Of a stretch of 64,000 bases of DNA, positions 35,273-47,700 are shown one piece after another; positions within the stretch are counted from its first letter, which is position 1, and each line of letters opens with the position of its first letter. The notes below the pieces were generated by a model. The model was not told the origin of the DNA, ran no database searches, and saw nothing but the letters and a program-made list of their open reading frames with translations. The stretch is taken from NCBI GenBank assembly GCA_025504975.1, contig JANUWI010000012.1, positions 434,001 through 498,000 of the forward strand. The letters run 5' to 3'. The translations under genes and the position numbers were made by a program. This stretch comes from Plenodomus lindquistii. Lineage: Eukaryota; Ascomycota; Dothideomycetes; Pleosporales; Leptosphaeriaceae.

Positions 35273-36744
35273 TCAAAGCGCGTGCCTCACTAGCTGGGGG
35301 GGTAACGTCAATGCTCGACTCTTCACCCTCGTCCTCAGCTGCTGAGTAAGCTGATGTCGTGTCGCCGTCTGGCCCCTCTTCTTCCTTCCTATCCGACGCC
35401 TCTTTCTTATCCTGCTGTAGCTCCTTCCATATCGATCAACGTTCGTAAACCCCAGTCGCCCGTCGCTAGGCAGCGACTTTGCCTTCAAGAACTTGTGGAG
35501 CCTGTGGTTACGCGCAATGGTTGCCAGCGTCTCGAGCAGCGTCAGCCCTAGAACAGGCGGTCAAATATACATATATATGCAGTGGAGGTGAGATGCATCT
35601 CTTCTGCGCCGATGTTCGAGGATTGTGCGACGAGACCATGCAGAATACGCTGGGCACAGCGAATCCATCCCAGCCCATCCATCATGGGCTGATAACCCCC
35701 GTAGGACCTTGCGACTGAGGTTGTGATATAGTGACTGCAGTATATACTGTGCGTGGTTCGAAGGAGGACATCTACGGTACCATGCCAGCCCAAAACGATC
35801 AACCTCATCGACCACCTCATAGAGCTTGAGAATGGTGATGCCAACCCACGAAACATCAGCACGCTGCAGGATCGCGCGATCAGTGTGTCCGGTGTGGTCT
35901 CCCCAAGTGACCAAACGCGCTCCACGACATTCCTTTACAACACCGAGGATGTGATTGATCGCGGCTGCGATCTGGGTCATAGTGTGGACACCGGTCTGCC
36001 CTGCTTCAAAAAGCTTGGTTTCGTTGATAGCGGAAGTGGAGACTTTGCGAGCTTTCTTCCAAGTCTCCTTCACCTGCCATCGGTGGAGAATGTCTGCCTC
36101 GCCACGAACGTTAAAGCCTTCGAGCATCACATAGACAACATAATTGTGTTGTTCGCTTGCCATGTACAAATACAACATCTTGGGGCAAAAGTCGTGGTGA
36201 CCGGCAGTGTTCAACATGGCAAGGGCGGTGGCCGTGAGCGACTGTACGCTGTTCTCTTGGAGATTTTCCTCTTTATTGTCGTTGGCTTCGATTATTGATG
36301 CATCCGCTTGCGGCATAGCAGTTGAAGTGGTGCCAACAGGGTGGTCTCTCTGGGTGTTGGCGAGACAGGCGAGCATGGCTCCGGCGGCGGCGGCGGCCAT
36401 CTCTTTGGAAAGGCTCACTTGTTCTGATCTTAGCGGTATGTTTTGGTGGTGTGAAAGGTTGTGGCGGGTACTGTGAGGTCACCAAGTCAGTCGAGGCAGG
36501 AGCGGACGATGCCAAGTTCTACTAGCCCCCGATCCCACCCACACTCGAACGCATCGGGAAGGCACATCCATTTGAGCTGCATTCTTGACTTGTTCATGCT
36601 AGAGTTCAATATCTTGTTCGCGACCATCCACTTCCACACTCTCGGTGCTTGCTTGCTTTGGCTGAGATAGCTCCACCATATTTTAGCCTCATATGCAAAC
36701 GCGCTTTGTAGCTTCAGCACATCTTGCCCTCTGGGGTCATCCAT
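35273..36744 (-). CDS. Uncharacterised protein H
   Basis: Minus-strand model with exons 36744-36539, 36470-35781, 35734-35649 and 35547-35273 (418 aa); all junctions keep frame. An alternative reads through the third donor and stops at 35548 (360 aa). Recognisable stretches: WWSYLSQSKQAPRVWKW, an Ala-run MAAAAAGAML, MLYLYMASEQHNYVVYVMLEG, VSWVGITILKLYEVVDEVDR, GLGWIRCAQRLTLLETLATIA, and a basic end RKRRRIGRKKRG. The hydrophobic-strand/helix pattern and the last block weakly recall RNase H-fold (DEDDh, Gfd2/YDR514C-type) fungal proteins, but acidic catalytic residues are not in place. I do not assign a family. Confidence 0.4.
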
Positions 36745-37173
36745 TCAGAGATACAGCAAGTCTTAAACTTGTTGATCTGCAACGCCACTATGTACAGGTA
36801 TCACGATACTGACCTGCGCATGCCTGGAACAAAACAGAAGAAATAGCATTGCCTTTGGGAATGCAAGTGAACTCGTCGGCAATGAACTAAACATACATGC
36901 TACAAAGTGCCTGTTGTCTGATCAGACGTACTGGGCAAAGCCCACCAATGCTTTGCCAACTTCAATTGTTAAGGAACAGCTAGTGATGGTTCTACCGCTC
37001 TGTGATGGAGCCCTATCATGTTCCTAGCCCGTGGCTCACAATTGAACCCCGAAAGAGTTCGAAGAGACTGAGGGCAGCTTTGCAGGGAAAACGGAGATAA
37101 CGCCTGAAAGGGAAAACCTTTGGCGATGGTCTCAGCGATAACGGATGTGACACAGTAAGGACTTTCGATGCTC
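36745..37173. other. Spacer between H and the decayed gene I
   Basis: 430 nt; nothing recognised. Confidence 0.5.
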
Positions 37174-39216
37174 TCAATGCAGCCTCCTCCCACCATGCTC
37201 AGTATCTGTGGCTCCAAACGATAGCACCTCCTCTTCGTCACCTTCCTGACCACTTGCCCGATACTCTACAGTGTCGAAGTTCAATGTCTTAGGCTCTGAC
37301 CGACGACGTTTCGAAGCTGACTGGCCTGCCAAAGCTGCCATACCTCTATCCGATTTGGCTTGGGTTTGTCGATGGTGCTGCTTGGCACTGATCTTGGTGT
37401 AGACCTTGCGGCTACCAACACCCTGACCCTTGCCAAGCTTGTCAACATCTTCCAAGTATTGCTGATGCATCTCGGTGAAGCCGTAGGTCGCAGGAGCGCA
37501 GAGCAGAAGGTCCTTCTTCTGCCACGATGAATGCAAGTCAATGAGCTCCAGAAATCGCTGCTGTTTGCGTGACGTAAGTGATTTGAAGAGTTCATCAAGC
37601 CAATTAATAACGATGCAGAGGCCGCCTTCGGGCCGGCCATCAGAATAATGGTGCACCCAGTAATTGAACGTGTCAATCACGAAGTTCTGGGCCGGCCCTT
37701 CGTACAGATATGACGGCACCGTTCGCGGAAACTCTCAAGTGATCGGCGCCGGCTTGTGCTTGCGGTCACGGTATAGCTCCTTCATGCATTGCGGGTACGC
37801 TGCCGTCCAGATTGGACTCAACGTACAAATGGTGCGAGGATTGTTGGGATCGGGGGCGAACTGTGCCGCCAACAAGTTGCGCCTCAACACTCCTCGTGGC
37901 GACACGGGTCTGCTCAAAGGGTCATGGGCCGTGACGGGACAAATCGGGAGCAGCTCATCCTACATTATAGATAGGATGAAGTCCTCTTCCATACCTATAG
38001 CCCAGTATTAGCTTTATGTGATTGTTCCACTTCAACACAAGGACATACCCAGGAAGTAATCGTCGTCGTCGTCGGCATCTAGGACGTTGACATCGTCCAT
38101 GGCCCAACACAGCCACTCTGCATCACCAATACTGAGGTCGAACGTGAGACACTCAGTGGTCAACACAGCGACCTTCTTCATTGCCAGCCACAGCCAGCGG
38201 TCAGGCAAGCCGCCGTCGATCTTTGCCTTTATTTCGAGACTCAAAGCGCAGAGTGCTGAGAGAACGGAGGCCGCGCGGACCAACAAAGGCACGAACGCGC
38301 GTTCATCACGTCCTCTAGCATGTTTGCAAGAAACTTCGAAAATGGGCCTTGGTACCGTTGAGCGCATGCGATCTTGTCGGCTCGTAGCATGTCGATAGTT
38401 TCATTGGTCTCGTTGCCGAACGATCCGGCCTTGCCAATTTCGCTAGCGAGCAACGGGACCTTTGTGATGTCCTGTGCCGCGGACTCAAATTCCGCGCATG
38501 TGGCATGGGAAAAAGCGCGAATTAAACGTCTTTGTCTGAGTATCTATAAAGATGTTAGTATTTTGACATACAAGAGGTACACACCACTTACATAGCTATA
38601 ACTAACTCTGCGCCTCCAGAAAATCTCTTCCTGGAATTTCAGTTCATTGGTGTATTGAAATATATACCTCTGTGACCGCGACAACTCTGGCGTTGGACTT
38701 GACGAAGCGAACCTTTGACCTTATGTCCATCATCGCAAATACAAGCGGGGTAGGCTTGCCCTCCCGCGGAACCATGTGTCCCACAGGCACGCCCACAACG
38801 GCCAGGGACTTATTTGAAGGCCAGCCCGTGGTATTGTACTCGCGCTGTTGGAATCTGTGTGCTTTCACACCGTTTGTTTGTTGCTGTGTTCCGCAATTGA
38901 TTGCAAACTTTCCCTGCCAACACCCGAACTTCTCCAATTGTGCTCGGGGAATGTGCGCTCTTGGCAGCTGATAGCGTTGCGATCAGGTACAGACAGTCAG
39001 AGTCTGTCCGTGGCACTCGTCCAATTGCGGCCGGTGGAGTCGTGAGTAGCTTGTCCCGCGCCCAGCTCAACTGATCTTGTTTCGTGGTGCTGTATAGTAC
39101 CTGAATTCGTGCCGGAGTTTGTGGCTTGGTCAGAAGTTGGACGTGTTGTATGGAGCGATTGTGTTGTGTGGGTTGTTGTTGCTGGAAGATTGACGACCAA
39201 ACAAGGCCGGGGGCAT
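37174..39216 (-). pseudogene. Decaying uncharacterised multi-exon gene I
   Basis: Protein-like frames run over 2 kb of the minus strand from an ATG at 39216 and connect through plausible introns: a 37-nt intron after VVAVTE, one with GTAAGT and TACTAAC signals near 38550, a 41-nt intron giving AQRGRDERAF, and a GTATGT..CTATAG intron after DDDDDYFLG. In between are disruptions: an apparent frameshift near 38815, TAG at 37960-37962 (after DFILSIM) and TGA at 37735-37737 (before EFPRTVPSYLYEG). The TAG fits TGG-to-TAG; the TGA fits CGA-to-TGA, although a 36-nt intron could also hide it. The C-terminal part includes IVINWLDELFKSL and the basic SASKRRRSEP. No family recognised. Confidence 0.45.
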
Positions 39217-39550
39217 TAGAGAAAATCGGCCACTTGAAAGGGTATTAGCGCGCCAAGGTGACCGATGACTCTGTCCTGGGGGTGGGGGCAAGCTTACCTT
39301 GCAAGAGTCTGGAATCTACCTAGGTTTCACCTGGGCAGATACGAGCAGTCACGTGACACATGACAAACGATACTCAAAGTGACGCACGATAGTCAACAAA
39401 GGAGCAAGAAGACTGCAATAATTCCAACACATAAGATGGGACGATCTGCTATCGGAAGGGTAAACGTGATTCGAGCCTGTCGTCCTATCGTAAAACTTAC
39501 CTCAACCTTCACCATCATCGAATTACTCCACCCCTCCACACACACCACCC
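39217..39550. other. Spacer
   Basis: 334 nt upstream of gene I and downstream of the PhyH gene; nothing seen. Confidence 0.5.
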
Positions 39551-40480
39551 TCACAGCTTCGCCTTCCCCTCCCTCTCCTCACCCACCCCCCTCCTCACCC
39601 CCAACCTCCTCCTAACCATATTCCGCGGACTAATCCCATCCACAAACCCAACAAACGGCGCACTAACCTGATACCCCATCGCATCCACAAGGCGTTCCGG
39701 AATTTCCCCACTAACCACTTTCTCCCAATCCACTGCCAAAAACTGATTTTCCAACGGTCTAACCCATGGCTGACAATACTGCACGGTCAGCGCGCGACGG
39801 GCAACACACGATGTATTAGCGCCACCACCATGCCACAATGTGCCGAGAAAGAAGACAATACTGCCTGCGGGCATGAGTATCGGGATGGCAGATGAGTCAG
39901 GGGGGATGGGTGTATTGCCCCAGACGTGGGATTTTGGGACCACGACTGTAGATCCGTTGGTAGGGTTGTATTCGTCGAGTGCGACCATGATGGCTGTGCC
40001 GAAGGGCTTGTGGGGGCGGGGGATGGTGATGCTGCCGTCGTCGTGGTGCATGGTTTGGGCGGGGCTGCCGGGCAGGATGGAGATGCTGTGCATAGTGTTG
40101 AGGAGCCAGCCTGGGTCGAGGAAGTAGTCGTTTAGTGCGAGGACAGCGGGGTGGAGGGCGAAGGCGTCGAAAACACGCGATTTGTTAAGGAGGGCGTAGA
40201 TACGCTGGGTGAGGGGGCCTTCGAAGGCGTTGCGGCCACCGTGGCAGGCGGGACCGGCGGTCAGGGGGTTCTGGGAGAGAGTGTGGATAGTTGTGTTGGC
40301 GAGGTGGACTTGGGAAGGCGAGAATGCGTCCTTGATGATGACGTAGCCGTTTTCGATAGTGGACTGGATGAGTGGGTAGTACTTCTCATCGATAGGTTTG
40401 CTGGCGAGACGTTTGTGGGCCCCGACTTGGTGGTTGATTGTTGCTGTGATGGCTGGTTTCTCGAACTTGGGAGCGGCCAT
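39551..40480 (-). CDS. Phytanoyl-CoA dioxygenase (PhyH) family protein
   Basis: Single exon, 309 aa, ATG at 40480. Iron/2-oxoglutarate oxygenase of the PhyH type: NGYVIIKDAFSP near residue 45, metal-binding HxD in TMHHDDGS (about residues 145-148), distal His217 in GTLWHGGGANTS and the 2OG-binding Arg at RRALTVQY (about 229). PKSHVWG precedes the distal His, as in the family. Fungal members hydroxylate varied small molecules, including secondary metabolites; there is no biosynthetic cluster around this one, so the substrate is open. No targeting signal or peroxisomal tripeptide is obvious (C-terminus GKAKL; AKL would be a degenerate PTS1). Confidence 0.88.
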   Translation of the reverse strand: MAAPKFEKPAITATINHQVGAHKRLASKPIDEKYYPLIQSTIENGYVIIKDAFSPSQVHLANTTIHTLSQNPLTAGPACHGGRNAFEGPLTQRIYALLNKSRVFDAFALHPAVLALNDYFLDPGWLLNTMHSISILPGSPAQTMHHDDGSITIPRPHKPFGTAIMVALDEYNPTNGSTVVVPKSHVWGNTPIPPDSSAIPILMPAGSIVFFLGTLWHGGGANTSCVARRALTVQYCQPWVRPLENQFLAVDWEKVVSGEIPERLVDAMGYQVSAPFVGFVDGISPRNMVRRRLGVRRGVGEEREGKAKL

Positions 40481-41280
40481 GGCATCTAGATACTTTTTTC
40501 CAGCTCTTTTGAATGGGGCTATCTAGATCATAGATGGCTCCAGAGGGTGGTGTATGTTTAATTCAACATTGAGGTCATTGCCGCAGTTCGGTACTTTTTG
40601 ATCGTGTTTGAACAGTCGTATAAGGTTGAGTTCGCCTGGCAATGGCATAGATGATCTTGAGACCTTTTGTATCAACTACTTGCATACTAGCTGACATGAG
40701 GGGTGTCTAAATATTTGGGTACCACCTACTAGGTTGTCGATCTATGTCCTCGCAATGTCCTCCGGGGGTGAACCGAGGCATCTTTCTCCTTCACTAGTGG
40801 TCTTGCGTTAATACGTCCACAGCTCACAAATTCAACAGGACACATTTCAGGCCTACCACACGGATTCGCTTGGTGATCCCACGTTGTGTAGAGCGTGTGG
40901 TCTGGATTGAGTAGTCTAGGCAGAAGCAGATAGCGTTAAGGTAGGGTCATGTGATCAGGCTCCAGCAAAGCGAGAGCATCATTGGAAATCGGTAGGACGA
41001 TAAAGTGACCGAGGTATTCGAGAATTTCGACTACCAGCGACCATTCTTTGAGCTGTTGAGGAATTGGGAATGGAAAACTTGACGTTTAATGTCGACAAAC
41101 GAAATATATGTTTTGAAGATAATCTTCAGGTCCACTGCTAGGGGGTATAGATGTCTAATACTGAACCTCGAAAGGTCAATCATTCTGTGTGTCCATGAAC
41201 TCCGGTTATCCAACCTCAAATTTCAGTCTTGACGCATGCGCACGCTGTTAGGGACGTCCCTTCCTATCAACTGCAGCACC
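40481..41280. other. Intergenic, 0.8 kb
   Basis: Upstream region of the PhyH gene and 3' region of the coiled-coil gene; no gene seen. Confidence 0.55.
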
Positions 41281-43640
41281 TCACTGCGTCATCTCCTCGG
41301 CCAACGCCTCCCCAAGTGCTTCAGCATCGTAGTCCTGGACCACAATATTCGTCGGTGTCTCCGGAACATCAAAGAAGCCCCACATAGGTCCTGACTGGTT
41401 CACACCCGAGGGTCGGAGCTTCGGCTTCTCTGCCTTCTTCTTGGCTCCGTCTGTGGCCATTGTTGTAGTAGTCGTTGTGGTGGTGGTGGTGCTCTGTGTA
41501 GACTGTGTCTCCTGCGACATGATACTAGCAGGACGAGAAGATTCGGGAGCAGCGGGTGTAGCGCCCCATTTGCCAAATACCCAACCTCCCACTTTCTTGC
41601 CGAGGCCGGTGTTGCTGGTTGGAGTGTTACCGTCGCTCTTTCGAGAACCACGTTTCTGCTGCGCGGTACTGGAATTCAGCAAGGTACGGTTGAGAGCGCT
41701 GCTATCGAAATTGTTGCGTGACAAGGTGCCATGCGCCGTGGCAGTCCAGGGTGTGAGTTCAGGCCCCACCGAACCTGCGTTGCCTGGCATTGTAAATCGA
41801 GGCGAAGACGAGTACATAAGCTGTGATGGTCGTGATTGCAAGGTGTGGATATCCATGCCGGATACTGATATAAGAGATTCGTGAGATGCGTGACGGCGTA
41901 ACGAAGGTCTCATAGGCGTCATTGCAGAGACAAAATCATTTGTCTCGATCTCCCCCGCAGAAGTCATGATCGAGGCTTCTGGCGTGAGATGGGTCGCATC
42001 TTCGTTCTCCTCGGGTATCGCCGCCTGAGGTTCTGGTGGTATCGACGGTGAAAGCGCAAAGAAGTCATTGGACAGAGAGTTGGCGGGGCTAACAGCCGAG
42101 ACGATGGCTGAAGCCGGACTGCTCTTGAAGACCATAGGTATCGGCGTACTAGTGCTGCGAATGGTTGCCAGACCAGGTGGCTTCAGACTGCGTGAAGACC
42201 GTCGGCGATGTTTCGATGTTAAATCTCGATCCAAAGTACCGAGCTCAGATTTGGTGGGTCCAAACATAGGGGAGTACATGTCGATGGAGTCAGGGGGACT
42301 AGTTGGCCGCGACGAATCGTATGCGGCATCGCTGAAGACTCGATCGTACACGGAGCCACGGTGAGAGTCAGACGTCGGTGAGCCACAAAATGAGCCAGGA
42401 GTGAGGGTCGAGGCTTGGGACCAGCGATGAGTGTTGGGCACAGTGACTGCAGTCGAGTTCAGGATAGCAGCTGTAGATGAACGGTCAAGGGGTGGAGGCG
42501 GGTCGAAATGACTAGGTCCCAAGGAGAATCGCTTCTTCTTAGGTCTGCGCGGCGCAGCTGGTTTCGGCAAGTTCTTGGTGATCTTAGGTCCGTGGTAGTG
42601 GTGGTGAATGTGCACTTCCTGGTTCATGATGCCGTCTGCTTCCAGGCCTAGCTCTTTCTGCAGTGATGGTGTCGCGACGTCCTCAGGGGGTGACTGAGAG
42701 ATGGGTTGATGTAACTTGAGTTGGTCGCGCAGACGTTCGACTTCTTCATTGGAGTTGGAGAGCATCTCCCTGAGCTCCAGTATGCCGTGCTGTAGGTTTG
42801 CATTGTCCAGTAGAATATCCTTGACAAAGTGAGAGACGACGGTGGAGCCAGGCTTTTCTTGCCCTGCCTTTGCCTTGAGTCTGTTTGCTGCCGTGCTGAG
42901 CTCGCCCTCGACTACCATTCGTCGCTCCATGCGGGCAATGACTTCGACATGACGCTTGCGCTCTTCGCGGGATTCCTTTTCGATGCGGTCGATTTGGTCC
43001 TGGAGGTCTCCTATGGTCCGTTCGGCAGTCTTCCAGCGCTGGATGGCAGTGCGCTCGTCGATGGATTTGAGGTCGAGATTGTTCTGCAGTTGCGACTGCT
43101 GAAGTTCAAGGTCCAGTAGCTGATGTTCCAGTTGATTTGTGCGGGCGGCAAGTGCAGTCAGGCGGTCGACTTCCTCTTCAGTGGATCGCAGCGTGTCACT
43201 GAGGGCCTGGATGTGGGCATCCGAGTTGGTGACGGCTTCATTGAGGTGTTCCAGGCGGTCGAGCAGGTCGCGGTTGGCCTTGATGGTCTCGGCGTTCTTG
43301 GCTTCGAGTTCGAGCTTCTCGCGCTCGAGCGTCTCAATGGTCGAGATCATCTCCTTGCGCTCGCGCTCCGAGTCGGCGACATAGGCTTCGTGGCGGACTA
43401 ACAGGGCCTGCAGGGCAAAGGTCAGCGGCATAGCTCGTAGGTGAGGATAGTTGGCGAGCGGCGTCGCAGCCAGGCGGGGGCAGCAGTCGCTGGAGCACAT
43501 ACTTGGCCCAGCTGTGCAGCCTTGGACACGTCGCGCTCCAGGCCTTCGAGCAGGCGGCCATTATGGGCGAGGAAAGCGCAGTCGGCGCTGCCGCAGCAAC
43601 ATCGCGGCCCAGGAATGTTCAGCTTGTTGTTGGTCGACAT
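41281..43640 (-). CDS. Conserved coiled-coil protein of filamentous fungi
   Basis: Two minus-strand exons (43640-43503, 43407-41281) give 754 aa. Splicing joins AAQLGQ to ALLVRHEAYVADSERER. A Cys-rich start (RCCCGSADCAFLAHNGRLLEGLE) is followed by a long coiled coil (about residues 55-270; ERKEMISTIETLEREK, EEVDRLTALAARTNQLEHQL, MLSNSNEEVERLRDQLKLH), a His-rich HIHHHYHG, a basic RPKKKRFSLGPS and a Ser/Pro/Thr-rich disordered half with a poly-Thr run. The C-terminus, MWGFFDVPETPTNIVVQDYDAE, is compact and probably conserved. I do not recognise a named family; architecture suggests a cytoskeletal or cell-cortex scaffold, which is inference. An ATG inside the intron (43500) opens a spurious alternative start. 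Confidence 0.75.
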
Positions 43641-44746
43641 GTCAGTGCGACCCCCGGAGAATCGGCGTCTGTTCCGGCGTCAGAGGATGGTGCGAAGAGG
43701 CGGCGCTGCTATTGGCGGTGCGCATGCCTGGAGAGAGACAAGAGGCGCGGCGACGAATGCTGTGACTGTGTTATGTAGGACAGCAGACAGCACACGGCCG
43801 GCACGAGGCAGAGGCAGCGTCGACGCACGGCGCGTGGGTGAGAGGACCCGCGGACGTGTACCTGACTGACGGTGAGGCTTGATGGGGCCCGCTAGCTGCG
43901 CAGGTGCTCCTGTGTGCGTGTGTTGGGCGGTGGAACCCTGCCAGCGTGGTCTTCCCCGCCGCCAGCCTCTTTGTTGCCCGTCCTGGTTTCCACTCATTCG
44001 CTGCGCTGCTATCTGGCATCCACTGCCTCATCCGCACGCTTGCCATGTGTTCGCGCTCAAGTCGACCTGTCATTGCCCACGCCTCCGTCAATACTCATCC
44101 TCTGCTTTAGTGTGCAGACGTCAACGGCGTCCAAGCTCGGCCCCAAACTGGGCAAGTCGAGAAGTACAGAGATTGCACAACGCCCACTTCCAAGCTCGCA
44201 ATTTCACGCTCAAAGGGCATGATATGGGTCTTGGCGGCTGCCGGTCAAAACTCCAGTCGCCGTCATCAGGTGACGGTTTGTAGACGTAGATGGCAAGTAC
44301 GATTTGGAGTTGGCTCTCTTGCTGTCAGAATCAACGTCAGCCTAAATACTTGGCGTGCCATCACGTGCTTCCAAGTCATCGTTTACACCATGCCTAGTCA
44401 TCCTATCCAACGACTCCCTCCAGAGACAATGGTTAGCAAGCAAAATATACAAGGTAAAAATGCATTGGGTAATAACTACTTCTGCGGGGCGAGATAAATG
44501 ATGCTATTTGTGCTTCTTCATGGCCAGTCTATTGGGTATATAGCACCAAGGGGAAAGTGACATGTACACAGAACGCCGGTCCTCTATGCCGGTCGGAAGA
44601 TGAGAGAGGGAGTGAATATGCGACGACGCCGGTCCCATGTGCGCCATCGCTATGCAAATTCATGTCAAGGAACACCTGAAAAAGGGACAAAAGGGAAAGG
44701 ATCTGATCTTCGATCTATGTTGATACGCCACATATTGCCATGCGGT
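43641..44746. other. Intergenic, 1.1 kb
   Basis: Divergent GC-rich ORFs on both strands but no motifs; it holds the promoter of the coiled-coil gene and the 3' region of ATG2. Confidence 0.55.
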
Positions 44747-47700
44747 CTAGTAAGACTTGTATTTCTGTTTGACTGTTAGCTTCAAGTGGCTTGGTAACGT
44801 GGGATCAACGGTGGCACGTACGTCTTCAACCTTCCGCCTCGAGTCCTGATCCAGTGAATTGCCTACACCAAGTAGTGCGTTGCTGACAGCCTTAGTCGCG
44901 CCGAGCGCAGGCTTCAAGATGATAGTTGGCGCATGTCGAGCAATGGCCCTAGCAACGCCAACACCACTGCCTTCCTCCATGACCTCTTGCGGTATTGCTA
45001 TCACTGCATCGCGAGCCATGAGAATGTCACGCTCCAAGTGGTGAGCGGCTGATCGCAAGCCAGCACGTACGTTCATGGGTTGGTTGGCGTAGTGCGACAC
45101 AGCACGCGGTTCCTCCGTGTCCGAATTTGGGTCTTCGCCATCCCAGTCAATATGCTGTTGTCTCGAAGATGATCCGGTTTGTGGGTTGAGGAAGACCTCC
45201 GCGCCTTCCAGTAGCGTTTGAGTTCCAATAGCCACCTTGGCACCCAATCTCGCAACCTCGGAGGTTGTGTTCTTGGCGAAGGCATACATGCCCTTCTGTA
45301 AGCTGCGTACTATACGGCCATCTTTTTTGTACTCGCGGACTGGCACAACAACAAGATCACGGACACCGGAGCCGACATTGACGAGGGGTCGAACCGCTGC
45401 GAGACCTGCAAGCACACCAGGAAGTTGGTTGTTCGTAACATCTGGACTCCATATGTCATTCAAGATCTTGTGTAACTTGTCGAAAGAGGGTATGCCGTAA
45501 ACGATAGCGTGGCGTAGGACAATATCAGAGCCGTCCAAAATCAAGAAGTTCATAAACTCCGTAGTATGTCCAGAGCGTAGACCGCGATAATCAACGCGCT
45601 TGGGCTTGTAGTCTAGCTTCATAGACACGGCCATTACTTCCAATCTCTGAATAAATGGCTGATCTGCGGATGGTGGCGGTGTTGGAACAGAGTCGTCCTT
45701 GAACTCAAAGAACCGTGTGATGAAGTCGAGCGCATCCTGATCGACATGTAGTCGCAAAGGAAGTACTGTAACCTTGATAACAAGTTCGGACGCCGCAAGA
45801 TCGGTCACTGGTTTGACCGTTACCAGCTCCAAGTTGATCATCGGTCGGTTCAGCTCTCGAGCCGCTGGATCGATTGCGCAAGTCACAAACTTCTTCCATG
45901 TTGACGTGGGAACATGATCAAAAACTTCAAGATCGCGCACGCGAACATCAACGGAGCTGATAGTCTCACCAGAGTTCGGAGGAAAGACGATCAGGTCGAC
46001 AGCAACGCCCATGATGGAGAACGCTATCTTCTTGTGCTTGCTGCGCTCAAGCTTCAGACGACGACGAGACTTTGTGGAACCACGTGGTCGTGCTGTAGCA
46101 CCAGTGGAGCGAGTAGCCGTCGAAGTCGCGTAGCTACCAGTCTCGCTCGCCAAATCGTCGATATCGTGATTGATGCGGCGAGCGAGGGCACCCTTCTCAT
46201 CCTTGACTGGAACGCCGATCCAGACCGAGTTGAACAAGAAATCCTCTTCGACAAAGTCATCGTCTTCATCTTCTTCTCGAGCATGTTGCCGACGCTCTTC
46301 AGCACGAGCTTCCACGTCATCTACGGCCTGGCTGATGACGTCGCGCGTCCGTGGCCAGTCGTAGCCATCGTAAAGATTCCAGATGACATTGACGTCCCGC
46401 ACTCGAACTTTGAGTGGTGCGTCTGGCGCTTTGAACTCATTGGAAAGGTGGTACTGATTCTTGGCAGAGTCCCACTTTCGCGCCTTGCCACGCTGTTCAG
46501 AATCCGACTCGACAAAGTATGTCTCATTGAAGGAGAAGCCCGGCTCACTTTCGACCAATTCGTGTCGTTCCTGGAAACTTTCCAGTAAAGCTCGGTCATC
46601 GCGCTGCCGTGTGATCGGAGGGGTGGCTAGGGCGCTGAGGTCATCCTCGCCGAGCAGGCTGTCTCCCATTTCTTCATTTGTAGGCAACGACTGAGAATTG
46701 TAGAAACTGCCCACAAACTCGAGATTGGTGGGAACTTCGTCTTCCACTAGATCCGCGTTCTGCATAAAATCGTCGGCTTCGCTATCGTCGTCGTCTGGAA
46801 TAAATGCGTCACCCGTGAAAGACTGCATCACCTCCTGCAGTGGCACAACGCTTCGGTACTTGTCCGCATTTGACGGAGGCATTGGTGGCTGTAGACCGTT
46901 CAAAATTGCCATCAGCGTCTGTGTTGAGTCTGCGCACGATTCGATAACGAAAAGCTCGTTCTGGAACTCCACGTCGACAAGCTGCGGGGTATCATCGCCG
47001 TCTCGCGTGATATGTACGTGTACTTTGGCTGCCGAAATCGAACTCAATGAAACATATCCTAAGTCGCCAAGCTCCTGAAGGTAGCGATTGGCACCAATCG
47101 TTTTCGAAGAAGAATTTGAGTTACGCTCTTCTTTCAGTCGGGCTATATCGTCAACGGCATGCATAGATGCTTTCCGAAGCTCAACGACGACGGAGTATTC
47201 ATTCTTTATCTGCTTGCCGGCGATGTGTGCTTCAGTGAGAACGAAGAGACCCTTCGAAGCTACATTGCGAGGATTCAACCCGATCGCGCAATTTCGGAGG
47301 AGAAGGTCGACCTGTAGCAGTTTGGCTATACTAGCCGGTGATGAGCTGGCTTGAGAGGACTCCCTACTAAGCGGTGCAGGTGACGTGGCCCCCGTGATGG
47401 TCGCGACACTTGATGCGATGCCCAGAGCTATGTCATCTGTTGTTCCAGTGTCTGCTAAGCCCAGTGCAGCCATGACAGTCGAGACGCGGTACTCTACACA
47501 GAGGTTGAAAAGCTTGGCCTTTGCGATGGGTTCCATCTCATCGCCAACCATCCTCACCATGATTGCCGGAAGATGCTCAGGTGATCGCAATTTAACGACA
47601 TCGTGGACAAGGATTTCGTCTTCGCGACTGACAACGGCGCTTCCTATCTCTGCGGCCAACAAGGCGGGTACCCCAACGTGTGCTACAGCTGCGTTCTCCA

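Noticed and set aside
43334..43500. Alternative ATG start for the coiled-coil protein at 43500
   Set aside because: It lies inside an intron with good GTATGT and CTGCAG signals; the spliced upstream exon gives a continuous conserved-looking N-terminus.
45914..46588. 224-aa plus-strand ORF inside ATG2
   Set aside because: Antisense shadow of a long conserved coding exon.
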